Program-made: the position numbers and the translations under genes
Shown here: positions 63,697 through 64,000 of the stretch, piece by piece
How the letters are laid out: every line of letters starts with the position of its first letter
Position numbering within the stretch: the stretch's first letter is position 1
The notes under the pieces: generated by a model
The model's database searches: none
The model's input: the letters and a program-made list of their open reading frames with translations, nothing else
Told to the model about the DNA's origin: nothing
From: Eubacterium multiforme
GTDB taxonomy: Bacteria > Bacillota > Clostridia > Clostridiales > Clostridiaceae
Direction of reading: 5' to 3'
Length of the DNA: 64,000 nucleotides
Assembly: GCF_030813415.1 (NCBI RefSeq)
Contig: NZ_JAUSUF010000001.1
Coordinates: 124,001-188,000 of the forward strand

Positions 63697-64000
63697 TTAT
63701 TTTTCATTATATAATTTAACAATATTTATTATAGTTTCAACAGCTTTTTCCATTGACTCTATTGCTACATATTCATATCTTCCATGGAAGTTTTCTCCAC
63801 CTGTAAACATATTTGGTGTTGGTAGTCCCATAAATGATAATCTAGCTCCATCAGTTCCCCCTCTTATTGGTTGAATCTTTGGAGTAACATCTGCCATTTC
63901 CATTGCTTTTTTAGCTATATCAACTACAAACATTACAGGCTCAATTTTTTCCTTCATATTTCTATATTGTTCTTTTATTTCTACTTTAACAATTTCTTTT
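63697..64000 (-). CDS. pepT: Peptidase T-like aminotripeptidase, C-terminal end only
   Basis: Partial: the last 100 or so residues, running off the right edge with the frame open through 64000. [53 protein letters not shown] is the C-terminal metal-binding and dimer-end signature of M20-family tripeptidase PepT, with the metal-binding His in NFHGRYE. The N-terminal catalytic half lies outside the window. Confidence 0.85.
   Translation of the reverse strand, partial: KEIVKVEIKEQYRNMKEKIEPVMFVVDIAKKAMEMADVTPKIQPIRGGTDGARLSFMGLPTPNMFTGGENFHGRYEYVAIESMEKAVETIINIVKLYNEK

Overview
The window is very AT-rich, low-GC Firmicute DNA. Together its genes point to an anaerobic, spore-forming Clostridium of cluster I (the C. 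perfringens neighbourhood): pyruvate:ferredoxin oxidoreductase, a clostridial-length [FeFe] hydrogenase, anaerobic sulfite reductase subunits, a C. perfringens-style agr quorum locus, spore-coat-like proteins and no respiratory genes. The species is an inference from gene content. I see no rRNA, tRNA, CRISPR array, insertion sequence or integrase, so this reads as ordinary chromosome. Most transcription units are short and end in clean hairpin terminators.

Layout. 1-2,785: biotin acquisition and synthesis (bioY-bioA-bioD and the first codons of a fourth gene) behind a BirA-type operator. 3,040-6,092: two small unknown genes and a YgiQ-type radical SAM protein. 6,384-8,991: lipoyl-domain dihydrolipoamide dehydrogenase plus lipoate ligase. 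9,165-10,067: MarR regulator and AhpD-like protein with repeated operator motifs. 10,203-13,143: a 2-hydroxyacyl-CoA-dehydratase-like protein and a dehydratase/activase fusion, divergent from a dicarboxylate transporter, malic/malolactic enzyme and LysR regulator (13,391-17,557). 17,538-21,233: poorly known membrane proteins, including an HExxH protease-like one. 21,559-23,950: ribosomal protein L25/Ctc and a NERD-helicase. 24,094-27,668: an agr operon (two small membrane proteins, AgrB and a 44-codon AgrD) followed by a GGDEF/HD-GYP protein. 27,889-32,899: Leloir genes galR, galT, galK, galM. 33,219-43,102: cysteine-synthase-like enzyme, NifJ, GH25 lysozyme, small membrane and acetyltransferase genes, and two FAD oxidoreductases. 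43,571-47,533: patatin, MsrB, orphan sensor kinase, cold-shock protein. 47,665-51,475: hydA-asrA-asrC. 51,711-60,069: NagZ-like GH3, an ECF S component, a giant wall-anchored heparinase-family protein and a class B PBP. 60,265-64,000: small alarmone synthetase, two related spore-coat-like proteins, two tiny proteins and the end of a PepT-like peptidase.

How the parts fit. NifJ oxidises pyruvate to acetyl-CoA with reduced ferredoxin; HydA can discharge those electrons as H2, and AsrA/AsrC can use them on sulfite. Galactose enters glycolysis through GalM/GalK/GalT. Malate is taken up and decarboxylated. The agr peptide system probably controls extracellular functions, since no AgrC/AgrA pair is present. 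The most unusual points are the hydA-asrA-asrC operon without asrB, the variant AgrD with a likely ATT-started neighbour, the dehydratase/activase pair next to the malate genes, and several unassigned inverted-repeat operator candidates.
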